Part shown: positions 1 through 12,787 of the stretch, in pieces
Layout of the letters: each line of letters begins with the position of its first letter
Numbering within the stretch: position 1 is the first letter of the stretch
Assembly: GCA_030549335.1 (NCBI GenBank)
Contig: CM060183.1
Span: 30,021,052 to 30,085,051 of the forward strand
Origin: Pontederia crassipes
Taxonomy: Eukaryota > Streptophyta > Magnoliopsida > Commelinales > Pontederiaceae
Reading direction: 5' to 3'
Length of the DNA: 64,000 nt
The notes under the pieces: model-generated
The model's database searches: none
Told to the model about the DNA's origin: nothing
Seen by the model: the letters and a program-made list of their open reading frames with translations, nothing else
Translations under genes and position numbers: made by a program

Positions 1-774
1 GGTGCCACTGTGCTGCCTGCCGCAGCAGCAGCAGGGGGAGCAGATGCTGCGAACTGCTTTGCTGCAGGGAGCACAGAGGAGAGAGAAAGAGAGGAGGGGG
101 AGGGTGTGTGGGTGTGGGTGGTGGCAGCAGACCTGCCGGGGGGCGCTTTGCTTCGGCTGCTTTTGAGATAGCACCCCTGGAGCGAGAAGCCTTTACCTTG
201 CGGGGCGTGTATTTTTATTGGCTTTTGGACTCTGCGGCTGTGGCTCTGTCTGCGTGTGTGCGATTGCTGTGATGTTGTATTTGGAGGTTTTATTTTGCTC
301 AGCTTTACGTTCGCTTTGGTTTGCTCTCTTTTCTTTTTTGTAAGACATCAGACGACAAGACGTAGAGCCGTTCTGCTCTGCTTTTGCCCCCCGGGGCGAT
401 GCGTTTATTATTGCCATTCATGCAAGCTCCCTCCTCTCTCCTTGCATCATCCAACAGCAACTTTGTACCACGGCAATAAAAAAACTGGAGTTATTAATAC
501 CGTCGTGCCCATATGTGCCCGTCTCCTCCATCCATCTCTCCACAGTTCCCAACTTTAACAAAACAACTGTACCAAAAGAAACACCATGCATGTTATTATT
601 ATTATTATCAAACATGGTTTTTTTTTTTGGAGGCATCTCTCCTTGTTGAGAAGGAAATGGACCAGGCTGAAAGATTAGTACTCTGTATAACGTTGGCTGA
701 GTTTTGCCTCTCAAGTTTTGTGCAGTACCTCAGCGGGGGGAGAGAGAGAGGGCCCACTGTGGGTGGCGTGATGT
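1..774. other. GC-richer unassigned stretch at window edge
   Basis: The first 250 bases are rich in CAG/GCAGCA and purine tracts and look unlike the AT-rich DNA that follows. They could be the 5' end or promoter of a gene lying outside the window. No reading frame here carries a recognisable domain; the short frames on both strands are low-complexity. A T-rich stretch and a (TTA) run near 590-610 follow. I assign no function. Confidence 0.3.
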
Positions 775-782
775 TTAAAGTA

Positions 783-1530
783 GGGAGTGATCATAATGCC
801 ACTCCCAGAAATTTTAATGCCACTCTAGTAACAATTGTGCCCTTCATTTTTATTGTAAGTATTGAATATATTTTTTATCTCTTCATCTTCCATCCAAGAT
901 ATCTTTCTCCTTAACTGACAATCTCTTTTTTATTTTAAGTTTTAAATATTATTAATATATTCTCTTGTCTCTTCATCTTTCATCCAATTACTCCCAGCCA
1001 ATTTTGTACAACATGAGATTGAAGACATATTAAATTAATGTAATATATTGTAATATACATATAAAGTAGTTTTCAAAATTTTAAAAAATAGCCCATAAAA
1101 AATTATGAAAAAATTTCACCGATAATAAACATATGCAAAACTTTCACTTTCTTTTTATATATATAGGAATTTATTTCCATTTCCATTATCTTTATTTTCA
1201 TTTTATTTCATATACTTTTGAGCATTGTATATTTATATATATATGATGTAATTATATTTTTCATATTAATTAAATTGATACGTATGTATGATATCTCACA
1301 TTACATATATTAGAATTATATTTTTATCATGAAAAATTAAAATATAACATCTGGAAGAGATACAATAGAAAAATAAAAAAATATTAGAAGATTAATTAAG
1401 AAAAAAGTTGGATGAACAAGTGGCAACTAGAATTGAAGAGGTAAGAAATGATAAACTAAAATTAAACAAAGAGTAAAATAAGAAGTTTGGAGTGGCATTA
1501 AGAGTTTGAGAAATGGCATTAAGAACACCC
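783..1530. mobile_element. hAT-type MITE with perfect 8-bp target duplication
   Basis: The 8-mer TTAAAGTA occurs immediately left (775-782) and right (1531-1538). The ends form an inverted repeat of about 35 bases: the left end contains two copies of TAATGCCAC (near 794 and 817) and the right end contains the reverse complements GTGGCATTA and TGGCATTA (near 1492 and 1514). The interior is AT-rich with no transposase. An 8-bp duplication and short terminal inverted repeats fit the hAT superfamily. Non-autonomous. Confidence 0.7.
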
Positions 1531-1538
1531 TTAAAGTA

Positions 1539-4012
1539 GAAGCTGCATGTCATGTCGTGCTGGTTGATTAATGGAAAGTGAGAGATTATGAGCTATTTTG
1601 CTTGGATCTCGTTCGACTACTAAAGTCTTTTAACTGTTTTTTTAAGAAAAGTGCATTATCTATTAATATAAGAAGTCTTTTAACTGTGAAACTGAGCTGT
1701 TTGCTGAGGTTTGGGGAGGTCTGTCTGCATCCACAGTGATAGCAGAGGTATGAACAGATGAGGTTTGGGGATTGTTTCAGGTGCTCCAAATTCTAAAACA
1801 AGAGTACTTAACCCCTGACGATGTTAATTTCAGGAATTTGTTGTGCTAGAACAGTTGAATCCAACAATTGGTGGCTTTCTTGATCACATAGGTTAATTAC
1901 TATTGGACACGTGGTAATGCTCGAAAGCAGGATCCTGAAAAGGCACAAAATCTACATATTTGCCTTCATCCATCTCATGTTCCATGATCTGGGCAGGAGG
2001 AGGGGATCTCAAAAGGCGAAGTACATGAGGTCATGTCTTTACTGCGTGACTGCATGCAATAGATGAGAATTAATCATACAAAAGCTGTACACCTGCACCG
2101 CCCCTCTCTCTCTCTCTCTCTCACATCCAACTAATAAGTGTTTTAGCGCGGGAGTTCTTTTGTCCGAGTACATACAACATAACATACTACACACTCTCTC
2201 TCTCTCCTCATGTGTATTCAGGTCAGGTTACATCATATCAAAATCTACTCTTGTCCAAATCAAGCGCACCGTTTCCGGCTAATAACTGTGGTATGAGTGA
2301 GCAAAGCACCTCAAATCATATGGCCCTCAAGACACAAATAATAGCGTCCAAGGCGTCATGTATGAAACAGTGATTTATGGTTCAAATGGATGAGAGGGGG
2401 GAGAGAGAGTGAGAGAGACGTGATTGCAGACACATCCTCACATGGTGGTGGGTCACTGCACTCTGTTCCAGTGAGGGTCCCCCGAGTCGCTCTCGTCTCA
2501 ATCAATGTTCTATAGCCCTGTATGCGAGGAAGCCGCCTCCTCCCTCCTAGTAGAAGCTAAGAAAAAAAAAAGAATAGGAAACTATAAAATGGACATCTCC
2601 TTCCTTCCACTACTACTACAAAATAATACACCTATACATGTCATGCATGGCATGATCCTTGTAGACCGAAACCTAACCAAGTCCCAGAATATAACCCCCC
2701 GGATAAACCGGAACAACATGGAAGCACCAACATGAACTTATCCTCGCTTTTTTTTTTTTAGCTTTTCACTCCCCTCCACTTTCAAGAGAGGCCCTCTGAG
2801 GTTAAAATAGACTCTTATCAGAACAAGACACACCACTGGAACCCCTGTCTGTCTGACAACTTTAATCCTACTACCTCCCATCACTTTCTCTTTCTCTCTC
2901 CTCTGTGCCAGTCCATGATCCAATTCCAGCCCCCTAATAAGAAGTAGAGTCCTCTTCCATCGTTTGTTGTTTATGTCCTAATTTTATCACACAAGTGATA
3001 ATTCTGCAGCTTCATCTGTTTCCCCCTCTCTCTCTCTCTCTCTCCACCATGGTAATTTAATTGGTGGACTGCCCCCTTCCAACCAACTGAGCCATGACAG
3101 GCCCCAGCTACTCATCTCGTGAGGCCCATTTATGGGAAGACCCAACATCAACCTTTTCTCTTTTTTTTTTCCTTTTTCTTCATCTCTTTTCCACCATCGC
3201 CTCATCTCCCATTTTGTCGTCTTTTAGCCGCAGCTTTTTAACCCACTTGTGAACTTTCTCTCTCCACCCCGACAGCTCCAGAGGACACTCGCACGTAAAT
3301 CGGCTCAAAACAAAAAACTTTCTTTTGGAGGGCGAAAGGGAGATAACAGTGTGAACTTTTGCTTGCGTGCTTCTTTCTGCTTGATGGGGGGTGTGTAATG
3401 GTGATGGTGGTGGTAGGGACTCCTCCGGTGGCACTACTTTTCTACGTCTTTTGGAGCCAAAGCCAACGAAAAGGATCAGGTTGGAGAAGTAGCGAATGAG
3501 GTGATCCCGGGTGCAGAACGGGGGGGTCTGCATGGTCCGCCACATTCGTCCGCTAGGGAAGAGGCTCCATGGACCACTTTTGATAGGCGGGTAAATGCAA
3601 GCAGAGAGAAAGAGAGAGAAAGAGAGTAGGGTCATGGGCGAGCCCATCTAATTAAAATTTAACCCGGACCCAAACCAGATGGGGGAACTCTTTTTGCTGT
3701 CTGCCGTGTTGGATTTGTGCTTTGTGTCCCCCTCCCTCTCGAGTGGCCCCAGCACATTTGGGTGGATTGGACTCTCTCTCTCTCTCTCCACCTACCCGTG
3801 AGAACTCCTGCAAAGTAATGTTGATCGCTAAGCTGTTACTTAATTACTTAACCATGAAATTTGTCGTTAATTTCTTTTCTCCGAGAAAATATTGAAAAGG
3901 AAAAATACTTCTAAAATGAATATGTTCCCATTCAATAGTCAAGAATTCTTGACGGTATGGAGCAGTAACAGCTTGTTCTTCCATCTTTTCATTTTAATTC
4001 TAGATAAATTTA
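1539..4012. other. Gene-free spacer with short CT tracts
   Basis: Moderate-GC intergenic DNA with several short (CT)n tracts (about 2103-2122, 3023-3043, 3772-3788) and a G-rich/AG-rich run near 2395-2420. The longest frame, 3180-3647 on the minus strand, encodes 155 residues with no recognisable domain and biased Lys/Arg/Ser composition; I do not call it a gene. The stretch could hold promoter or untranslated sequence of an unseen transcript, but nothing shows this directly. Confidence 0.35.
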
Positions 4013-5333
4013 TTAAACATCTCGTTAATTATAATAATTTTTTACGTCTAATTTTATTATATGAACTTATCGTAGGACATTCCTAAATTATACCGTAATT
4101 TTTATTTTAGTCCATTCGTCTAATTCTATTATTTTTTAATTTTTTAATTTTTTCCTATTTATTAAAAACTAAAATACCTTTCTCGTCTCATATAATAAAA
4201 AATAGATATAAATAATATAAAAAAGGTGCTACTCCGGCGTCGAAGAAAGGGGGCGGGCGCCTTGCGAGCTCACGAGGAGCGATGCTCCTAGTGGCGTTTA
4301 ACGTATAGGACGAACTCCTAATACTTTCTGTCAATCAAATTTTGATCGAACATTGGACGATGTGGACATGCCCATTAATTTAACATGTTATTATCGAACT
4401 ACTCAATAGACTTTCAAATTTATCTGGGTCATTAACGTCTAATTGGACAAACCAAGCAAGCCTATTATTTTGTTAAAAAAATAATTTATTCATTTCATTT
4501 ATTTTTAAATTCGACATTCCTTTTTCTAAACTTTCTTATATTTTTTCTTGATACATTAATAAAATAATATAATAAATAAGTCACTATTTTTTTCTTCAAT
4601 GTTCTCATAATTTTTTTAATATTTTATCTTTTTAGTCATTTGTTTGTGTTATTTTTCATTAATAATAGAACAAATTAAATTAATAAGAGATAAACTATTT
4701 ATATTCTATTATTAGGTAAATATTATTATATAAACTTATTAGTTATCATTGATAGGCACTAAATAAGTTATAATCAATTATGCTTAAATACTTAATATTG
4801 TTACTGGTCGGACTATCAAACAGTTTGTTATTTAATGAATGGATATTGTACCGATATTAGACTATCTGATATTGGACAAATGAATGAAATATAATATCCA
4901 ACATATTATCCGAGACCGATAACTTATTGAATGAATTTGGACGGGCACAAATAGACTTGTCTATCATCATGTTGGATTGAAAAATGCATGGATCGGACCG
5001 TCTAATCCAATAAACACCATTAGATGCCCCCTCTATGGGGGGTGAGGGGGACACCCCTTCTCGTGAGGATGCACAACATGAGGTGCTGCCCCATCCCTCC
5101 GACGAGGGAGGAGGAAGTACCCCTTTTATATTATTTATTATACATTATTTTAAATTTTTAAAAATTAAATGAGAGGAGAATGATAGTTTAGTCGTTTAAT
5201 AAATAAAAAAATGATAAATTAACATAATTAGATGAATAAATTAAAGAAAAATTATAATATAATTTAGGAACATTTTATGATGAGTTCATATATTAATGTT
5301 AGACGCAAAAAATATAATTAAGGAGAAGTTTAC
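4013..5333. mobile_element. Long-arm inverted-repeat (foldback/MULE-like) element A
   Basis: About 200 bases at the left (4013-4200) reappear as a diverged reverse complement at the right (5140-5333). Shared blocks include TAAAC(A/T)TCTC followed by TTAATTATA, then TTTTTTACGTCTAA at the left against TTTTTTGCGTCTAAC, TATATGAACT, and CCTAAATTATA. The middle holds GC-rich patches near 4230-4300 and 5030-5110 and AT-rich filler without a transposase. Long imperfect arms and no coding capacity suggest a Mutator-like foldback MITE; no target duplication was identified, so the superfamily is uncertain. Confidence 0.55.
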
Positions 5334-6222
5334 CTCCGATCAAGACTGAAGGAGAAGGAAGTCATTTCAACAATGTTTAAAAATCCAAGGAACAGTAGAT
5401 ATCAAAGAGAAAATAAAAGGAAGTTATTTCAACTATGTTCAAAATCCAAGGAATACTCGAGACTAATAAAATTGTGAGAAATATGTGCATAATAAGATCT
5501 AAATTATTGTCTGATTTTTTTTACAATATTTCAACATGCTTAGAGCTCTAACACTAGTCATTAATATTTTTAACGTTACATGAGTTGAACCATCGATGAA
5601 GATGACAATCACCTTATTAAAAAAAGTTTTGCACACACGAAATTTTCCCGTTATTAAAGAAATTATAACAGTTGTTTTAATGTGAACACATTTCTTACAA
5701 CTCATTATTAATTAATGGATATATTTATTTTCCAGTAAAAAAGATTAATGGATCTGTGTCAGTCGGCATACTTAGAGAAGTATTATGAAACTAAAGACAA
5801 TATCATTTGTAAAGAAAATTAAGTACGTTAATACCGATGAGGTTTTTGAGATAAATCAGAATAGTCGAAAGTAAAGTTTGAAAATACTGAAGCGAATAAG
5901 TGATAATAAAAAAAAACACTTGATCACCAACAAAGCGCAGCATGGAAAGAAAATACCATTAAAATAACTTTTTTTTTCGAAAATAAACGTGAGTGAATCA
6001 TTAAAATTCTAATTGAATTGTGATCTCATCCGAGAGATTCCAACTTTACCTTTCAAAATGTCAAGTATTAACCACTCAAATCAGTGACATGATTCACTAA
6101 TTTTGGAATTGATTTTTTTCGGTAAAAATAATAATCTTGGACGGTGAAGCAATAAAATTTCAACCCTGGTTAAATCCGTGGAGCAGAGATCATGAGATCA
6201 GACGACTGCATTTTGTTTAAAT
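5334..6222. other. AT-rich spacer, no gene seen
   Basis: AT-rich sequence between two related inverted-repeat elements. It contains scattered stop codons in all frames and no recognisable domain, RNA gene or repeat boundary. Confidence 0.4.
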
Positions 6223-6698
6223 GTTATTTCCTGAAATCTCTCTCAAATTATAACGATTTTTTTCGTTTGTCTCTGATTTTTGAACTCACAATAGCGTTTT
6301 CTGAACTATGCCACATTTTTTTATTTTGGTTCATTCGTCAAGTTTCATTAACTTTCTCATTATTTTTAATTTTCTTAATTTATAAAATGATTAAACTGCC
6401 TTTTGATGCAAGAGGAGAGGGTGACGCCGTCCTCCTCCACGTCACTTGCACGCGCCGGTGCGTCAATCACACACCCAACGGTTCCCTTTTTTTATTATAA
6501 TATATTATTTTATATTTTAAAAATATTAGAAGATACAAGTGTAGGATCGTTTAATGATTCTATAAATAAAAAAAATAGAAAATAACAAAAAAATTAACAC
6601 AACTTGACGAATGGAACAATGAAAAATGTGATATAATTTAGGAGACGCTACGTTGAATTCAAAAGTCATGGCGGACGTAAAAAATCATTGGAAATAAC
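6223..6698. mobile_element. Inverted-repeat element B, same family as the one at 4.0-5.3 kb
   Basis: The left arm (6223-6400) and right arm (6530-6698) are imperfect reverse complements. Matching blocks include GTTATTTCC at both outer ends, GATTTTTT(T/A)CG, TTTTGAA(C/T)TCA and CATTCGTCAAGTT. The centre (6410-6490) is GC-rich. The arm motif (GATTTTTTACGTC-like, followed by a CATTCGTC block) is shared with the element at 4013-5333, so the two are kin of different internal length. There is no coding capacity. Confidence 0.55.
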
Positions 6699-8200
6699 CC
6701 TTCATTGAGTAAAAACAGACAATAATTAGTATATCAAATTATCATCACCTTGATTAGAGAATAAATTTTTTTTTTTACTTCGGATTAATCATTAATAATT
6801 TCGAACGAACACCGAATATCCCTCGACCCAAGCAGAAAAAGAAATAGCCAGGAATATGTGTGTCGGCGGTCACGAATTGGGGTAGGAAATGAAAAAGTAA
6901 ATTTTTTAATTATGGCATATTGATATACGGTAAGTTTTAGTAAATTAAATATTTTTATATTAATTTTAAGTTATTAAATATATTTTTTAAATATAATTAT
7001 ATAAAAATATGGCTTCGAAAAAATAATCCGAAAAAATTGATCCGCTAAAGGGCGGTTTTTTTAAAAATGATTTTAGGATGATCTTTTTAATTTTATAAAT
7101 CGATCCGAAAAATAACGATCGACTTTTTTAGATCGAAAATCCGAAGCGATCCGAATTACTTTCACCCTTACGGCCTGTTACTTAATTTAGATGACATTCA
7201 ATATGTTTCTTTAAACTGTTTTCTGATTTATTATTTATATTTTCTATATTTCGGATTATGAACATATTTAATTGTGAAGTGTGAAAGTAAATTTTCTATA
7301 ATTCATTTTGCTACGCAACAAAGGAAATACGTGGCTAATTGTGCATTTTGAATCATTTGATGGCCAGGTGGTATGAACGTAAGACGTCTGCATGTGCTCG
7401 TAACATGTCTGGTCTCTAATCGGATGAGTGAGCCAAAGACATTTGTACTACTACTCATTTTGTTTAGTTATTTTGGTCTCGACGAAGAAAGATGCATGAT
7501 ATTAATATTTAATAAAGGATAAAATGAAAATTTATTCACTCAAGGTCTGAGTGGTATAAAAAGAGATGGGACGATAGAGTGTGATATATGATTAGAAAGT
7601 TTATATTTGAAAAGTAAGTCGTAAAAAATAATGGTACGCCAAATAAAAGTTTTATTTACTAGAAGGTAATCTTTTCTTTTTATTGTATATATAAATTATT
7701 TATAATATTTAATGAGTAAAAAATATTTATTACTTTATCACTTTTTTATCTTTTATTTTTTATTTTGTCTTTTTTTCTATTTTTATTATATTCTTAATTT
7801 TTTTAAACTATTTTATTCATCTATTTTTAAAAGTAAAAAAAATGATAGATGAATAGATATATATATATATTTATATATTCATACGAGAGAAAAATAAATA
7901 AATTTATGTGAGAGATAATTTAATTTAGTAACAAAAGAAATGATTTTATTTGATAATAAAAGATATATTATTTTAGTCTAAATTCATGTTTATTCATTCT
8001 CATTCTATCAATTTGGTAAAATAAAAAATGTGATGTTTGAAGAGCTTAAGTATTTCATCTCACCCCTCTTAACTTAAATAAAAAATATAACCAAATAAAA
8101 TGTATTTAATTTCATTCTTCCATATTCCACTCCATCGCTTTAAAACCGTGAATTCAAACATACCCTTAAGATTGGTAAGAGTTTTAAACTTGTTAAACTC
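6699..8200. other. AT-rich spacer, no gene seen
   Basis: AT-rich intergenic DNA. Reading frames are short. A stretch near 7010-7160 repeats GATCCGAAAAA-like words but shows no clear element ends. I see no gene, RNA or regulatory site that can be supported. Confidence 0.4.
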
Positions 8201-8203
8201 TTA

Positions 8204-8631
8204 GGGATTATTTGGTTTGTGAATAAGTGTCAGAATATCTAGATATTGTGGAGAATATAGTCAAACGTGATATATAATAGAACATCTATCAATATAGTCA
8301 AACTTTGATTTTTGCAAAACCACCTAGAAAATGGTGAAATCATATATAATCCGATTTGAAAAAATATCTTTATTCTTCTGAAATTGTAGAATAGAGATAT
8401 TCTACAATTTTTTTCCATTTTTTCATCATTATTTTTTTTGTTATTTAACTATGAATTTTATAATATAGTTTTTTATAATAATAATAACAAATGTAAACTA
8501 TTTATATTAAAATATTTTAACTATAAAATATGATTTTTTTCAATCAAATAACAAGTAGAATAAGAATATAATAAGAATACTATATTATGTTTTGTTGTTC
8601 TTTAAAAAATATTTTGTAACCAAACAGTCCC
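8204..8631. mobile_element. Tourist-type MITE, copy 1
   Basis: A 428-bp element flanked by TTA on both sides (8201-8203 and 8632-8634). The left end reads GGGATTATTTGGTT and the right end AACCAAACAGTCCC, forming a terminal inverted repeat. A 3-bp TTA/TAA duplication and a GGG..TTTGG end fit PIF/Harbinger (Tourist) MITEs. The interior matches, in reverse orientation, the element at 39765-40198. It has no transposase. Confidence 0.75.
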
Positions 8632-8695
8632 TTAATTTATTGTTTTTGTCTTCTAAATTTTAGTATAAAAATATTTAATCACCAATCAACGAAAC

Positions 8696-9014
8696 TAAGC
8701 CTATGTTTGAATTAAGGGAAGAGAAAAAATAAAAGAGAGAAAAGAATGGAAATGGAGAGATTCTTCTCCATTATATCTTCAAATTTTCAACCCCAAAACT
8801 AAGGAGAGAGAGGATGAGAAGAAGATTAGAGTGATAAAATATTAAAGAATATACTTGTCCACTAATATTATGTAAAGTATTTCCTTCGTTCCATTCTCTT
8901 TCATCTCCTCCTCTAACGAGGTTAACTTTTTTCCTTTTGTTACCTTCCCTTTCATTTTCTTTCCCTCTAATCCTCCTTCCCTTTCCCTTGTTGAAGATTC
9001 ATCCAAATAGAGCA
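8696..9014. mobile_element. Possible small MITE with weak inverted ends
   Basis: The left end (GCCTATGTTTGAATTAAGGG) and right end (CCCTTG..TTCATCCAAATAGAGC) are partly reverse complementary, with A/G-rich left and C/T-rich right halves that mirror each other. No exact target duplication was found, so this is tentative. Confidence 0.35.
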
Positions 9015-9985
9015 TACATCAATCTGATAGTCCACATTAACTTAAGGAGCTATCTTAGTTAGCTGATCGAGGAGATTTAGGATTTAGAATTTATACCGTC
9101 TTTCAATTTTTTTTAATTTTTTATATGAATTTATATACAAAATGGAAATAAAATAAAATATATATAACGTATTATATACATATCCCCCTCTCCCTTAAAT
9201 TTTGGGCTGAGTTCATTTCTGTTCCTCCCGAGTCAAAGTATACTCTCTTTTCTTTTAATAATCAAATAATTAGTTGCAAAAAACTTATAAATATGACTTA
9301 ACTTTTATTGAAAAAAATATGACTTTGAGCATAAGAAATATATGAGATATTCTTCCTTCTTTTGCTCCTGACTTTAAAGCTGCTGCAGCAACTTAGATAC
9401 TCTCTGCACATCTTTTGAAGAATAAAGAAACAAGAAGATAACAAAAGAAGCAACAAGTAAAAACATCAACTTTTGGCCGGCCAATTTGGCTTTTCCTGTG
9501 CAGCTTTGTGTTTGTGTGCATGTTATAACATGTTGTCTAGAATTCTTTATTTCTTTTTCCTATGTTACTTCATCTCTAGTGAGTAGTGACCCATGTTTCC
9601 CAAAGTATGAACTTGGGATTAGTTTATGTATTGCAAAGTGCACCATCACTTGTATACATCACTTCGTTGAATCCTTTGGCAATCTTTTCGGCCACCGATC
9701 GCTCGCTTTGTCGGAATGGAGCTATTCGGCCTTTGTCGTTAAGTTGTTTCCATTTCATTTTATTTTATTACTATAGTTTGAAATTAAAAATAAATGTTAA
9801 TGGAGGTCATTGATATTTTATAAATATATAAAAGTAATTTTCCTTAAAAGTTTAGATTTTTTTAGATCCGTAAATAAAGAGTGCTAAAATTATAATGAAT
9901 ATAAGGTTGATACACTCGATTAAATATTTATAAAAGAATACTCAATTTATCTAATCTTCCGTGAATTATTAATTTTATACGTTTA
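9015..9985. other. AT-rich spacer, no gene seen
   Basis: AT-rich DNA. The open frame at 9486-9776 encodes a Cys/Phe/Leu-rich stretch with no recognisable family and no support for transcription. Nothing else is visible. Confidence 0.35.
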
Positions 9986-10256
9986 ATGTGTGTGCCAAAC
10001 GTTTTTTTTTGTGTGAATTGTGTGTTGATAATAATAATAAAAAATTTATAGCATGATAAATTATAAAAAATGATTGTATTTATTATTAAGAATAATAATG
10101 TTCATAAATTTGTAAAATTGTAAAAATAATTAATATAATTATTATTGATGATTTGAATCATATTTTATTATCATTAGTTATCATTTAAATTACTAATGAA
10201 AAAATTATATAAAGTCGTTTAACATTCACTTTACAAAATTCACTTGACACACACAT
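9986..10256. mobile_element. Probable small Tourist-like MITE
   Basis: The left end ATGTGTGTGCCAA is mirrored at the right by TTGACACACACAT, and TTA lies directly outside both ends (9983-9985 and 10257-10259). The interior is AT-rich. The 3-bp duplication is short and AT-only, so chance is not excluded. Confidence 0.45.
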
Positions 10257-10503
10257 TTACTTTAACTTTTAATTTTAATTTTATATTGAAGTCAAGTCCG
10301 CTATCCCTAGGTTGTTTTTTTTCTTTTATTTATTTCTGAATCAGGTGTTGTGGTAATGTTCCTTTCCCGAAACGTAATATGCATAGGTTTCGATCCGATT
10401 ACACCATACATTTATTATTATTTCCTTTTTTAAATCTTTGTTTTTTTGTCGTGATTTATTTGTATACGAATCCAAAGTTTTGCCCTCATTTGCTGATTGA
10501 GCT

Positions 10504-10505
<2 letters not shown>

Positions 10506-10567
<62 letters not shown>
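10506..10567. repeat. (TC)n microsatellite, about 31 units
   Basis: An uninterrupted TC dinucleotide tract of about 62 bases. Confidence 0.97.
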
Positions 10568-10571
<4 letters not shown>

Positions 10572-12149
10572 TTGACAGCTAATTAGCTTTTGTTATTTGT
10601 TTGATTGAGAGGGGCTTAAAGGGTGGGTGATGTGTAGAGCTGTGGTAGGGTTAAAAGATGGACACGTGTTGCCACGGCCTTGAAGCATCATACCTCAAAA
10701 TAAATTAGTTAGTATTTAACGCAAACAAGCATCAAAAAAGGTCGCAAGCTCAATTATAACCGATTTAACCTCGTATTCAATTTTAAAATCATCAATTTGA
10801 TCCAAATTTATCCTTTTTTATTTTAATCTAAAATTTAGATTATTTAAATACTAGTAATTATATATTATGAATAAAATCATGATTAAAGATAATTTGCAGT
10901 TGAGGTGTCTGCCAAACAGGCATTATTTTATTGTACTAAATAAATCAATACGTTGACATTTTTTCTAAATTGAGAATTGGGAAATGTTTATTTCGGATTT
11001 AACCAAACAATGAAACTGCCACATGTTGATCCATTGGGCCACGCCGCTGGTGTTAGTCTATTGGGTTTAATGAGTCGTGTATTTTTTTTTTCGATTATAG
11101 AAAAAGGTCCATAGACTTATAATAAGAAAATAAAGAGACACATGCATGACGGCTTTATATATACTTTATTTTATTTGTTCGATATTTATTCATTAGAATA
11201 TTATTAAAAATTATCAAAAATAATTATATTCATAATTTTAATTTTTTTATGAATTTATGTATTTTATTATTCTTCATACTATATACAATTTTTTATTATA
11301 AATTATTCTTTAAGTTATTAGTAAATAAAAATGTCAAAAAAAATAAAATATATATACATAAAATTTTTGGGAGTGGAAATACCAAAACTAATTAGGAATC
11401 AGATCGGTTTCAGAATGATCATATGCAATTTCTCAAGGTCGAAATCAGAAATAATGAATAATGGTGCCTCAAAATTCAAAAAAAAAACGGTAGGCTCAGC
11501 CCAAAGCCCAAGAAAGCTGAACTTTTGTTTGAGGCCCAATTCAAAAAAGACCCCCCTAATAATTATTACTATATATATACACACACCCTTAAGCTACACT
11601 TTATTTGCCTTCACAAAAAAAGAAATCGCTCCCCATAATTAATTCTCAAAAGACCAACAATATTTTTATTGGTGGCTTGCAATTCATATTAATTTTATTA
11701 TTTATCTTTAATTCCTTATTTGTTTAATCTGCATTACATAAATGCAATCTACTTAATATTTGTCATTCAAACATTGGTTTACTCAATACTTTCTTGTTAA
11801 TTATAACTATTTCTAATTCATCATTAGTGATCATCAAATCTTTTCGCTCTCCTATTCTAACAGTCGCCTCTTCATTTCTTTAAAAGAGAGTATAATTGTT
11901 TCACATTTGTAATTCAATCTTTGTAAATTTTTTTATAGCATTCACAAATTTTCTTTGAGAGGTTACGACGGATGCTTCTTCTTGAAATAATGTCATGAAA
12001 TGTTTAAATAAGTGTTAAACTTTAATTAATAATTTTGCATCACAAAATAATAAAAAAAATATATTAAAAAGCCCATAATATTATTTCCTTTCTCATTATT
12101 TATCATTCCACCTCAATCTCTCTTGATACAATATTACTAATATTATGGC
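10568..12149. other. AT-rich spacer, no gene seen
   Basis: AT-rich intergenic DNA with only short, low-complexity reading frames (for example 11331-11642, Lys/Ile-rich). No domain, RNA gene or element boundary could be supported. Confidence 0.4.
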
Positions 12150-12152
12150 TAA

Positions 12153-12787
12153 GGCTTTGTTTGACATTATTAGAAGTTTGACGAGTGGATAACGGGTAGC
12201 AGATGTTTATTAGCGATTAGATATTATAACAAATAAGTGTTTGGTAAACTTAAATATAGAATTAGCTGTTGAATATAAAATGACATAATTAGACATATGA
12301 TAAATTATTTAATTTGAACACTATATAAATTGTACTATAATACAAATAAATTAAATATTTATATCTTAATTAAATAAAATAAAATTTCACAACTAGTTTA
12401 TTTTGTTAAAATATATTTGAAATTTATATTGACAATAATTTTTATATAGCGCACCCATGATATAAAAGTATTAATTATGAAATTATTTTTTATTTGTTAA
12501 CATATAAATAATTTGTAATTAATTAAGCATGAATATAAAAAATATAGCTAAATGATTATAAAATAAAAATGAGAAAATAATATGATAAGTTAGAAAGAAA
12601 TAATGTATCTGAATAAGAGTAAAATTGAAAAAAATTATAAAACTCTAACCTCTAAATGCTAACAGCCAGTAGAAATAATTTTTAATATTTTCATAATGAA
12701 ATGTTAAATATTATCAAACAAAAAAATTAGCATTTGAATCGCTAAATACTATTTGAAACGTTATTTTTTATATTGCCAAACAGAGCC
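12153..12787. mobile_element. Tourist-type MITE (second family)
   Basis: A 635-bp segment flanked by TAA (12150-12152 and 12788-12790). The left end GGCTTTGTTTGACA pairs with the right end TTGCCAAACAGAGCC. The interior is AT-rich and non-coding. The TAA duplication and GGC..TTTG ends fit PIF/Harbinger MITEs. The internal sequence differs from the elements at 8.2 and 39.8 kb. Confidence 0.65.

Noticed and set aside
1-250. Coding exon of an unseen gene at the window edge
   Set aside because: An open frame exists on the minus strand, but its residues match no family I recognise and splice signals cannot be checked past the edge.
3180-3647. 155-codon minus-strand frame as a gene
   Set aside because: No domain or recognisable similarity, biased composition, contains CT/GA tract translation, and no promoter or splice context.
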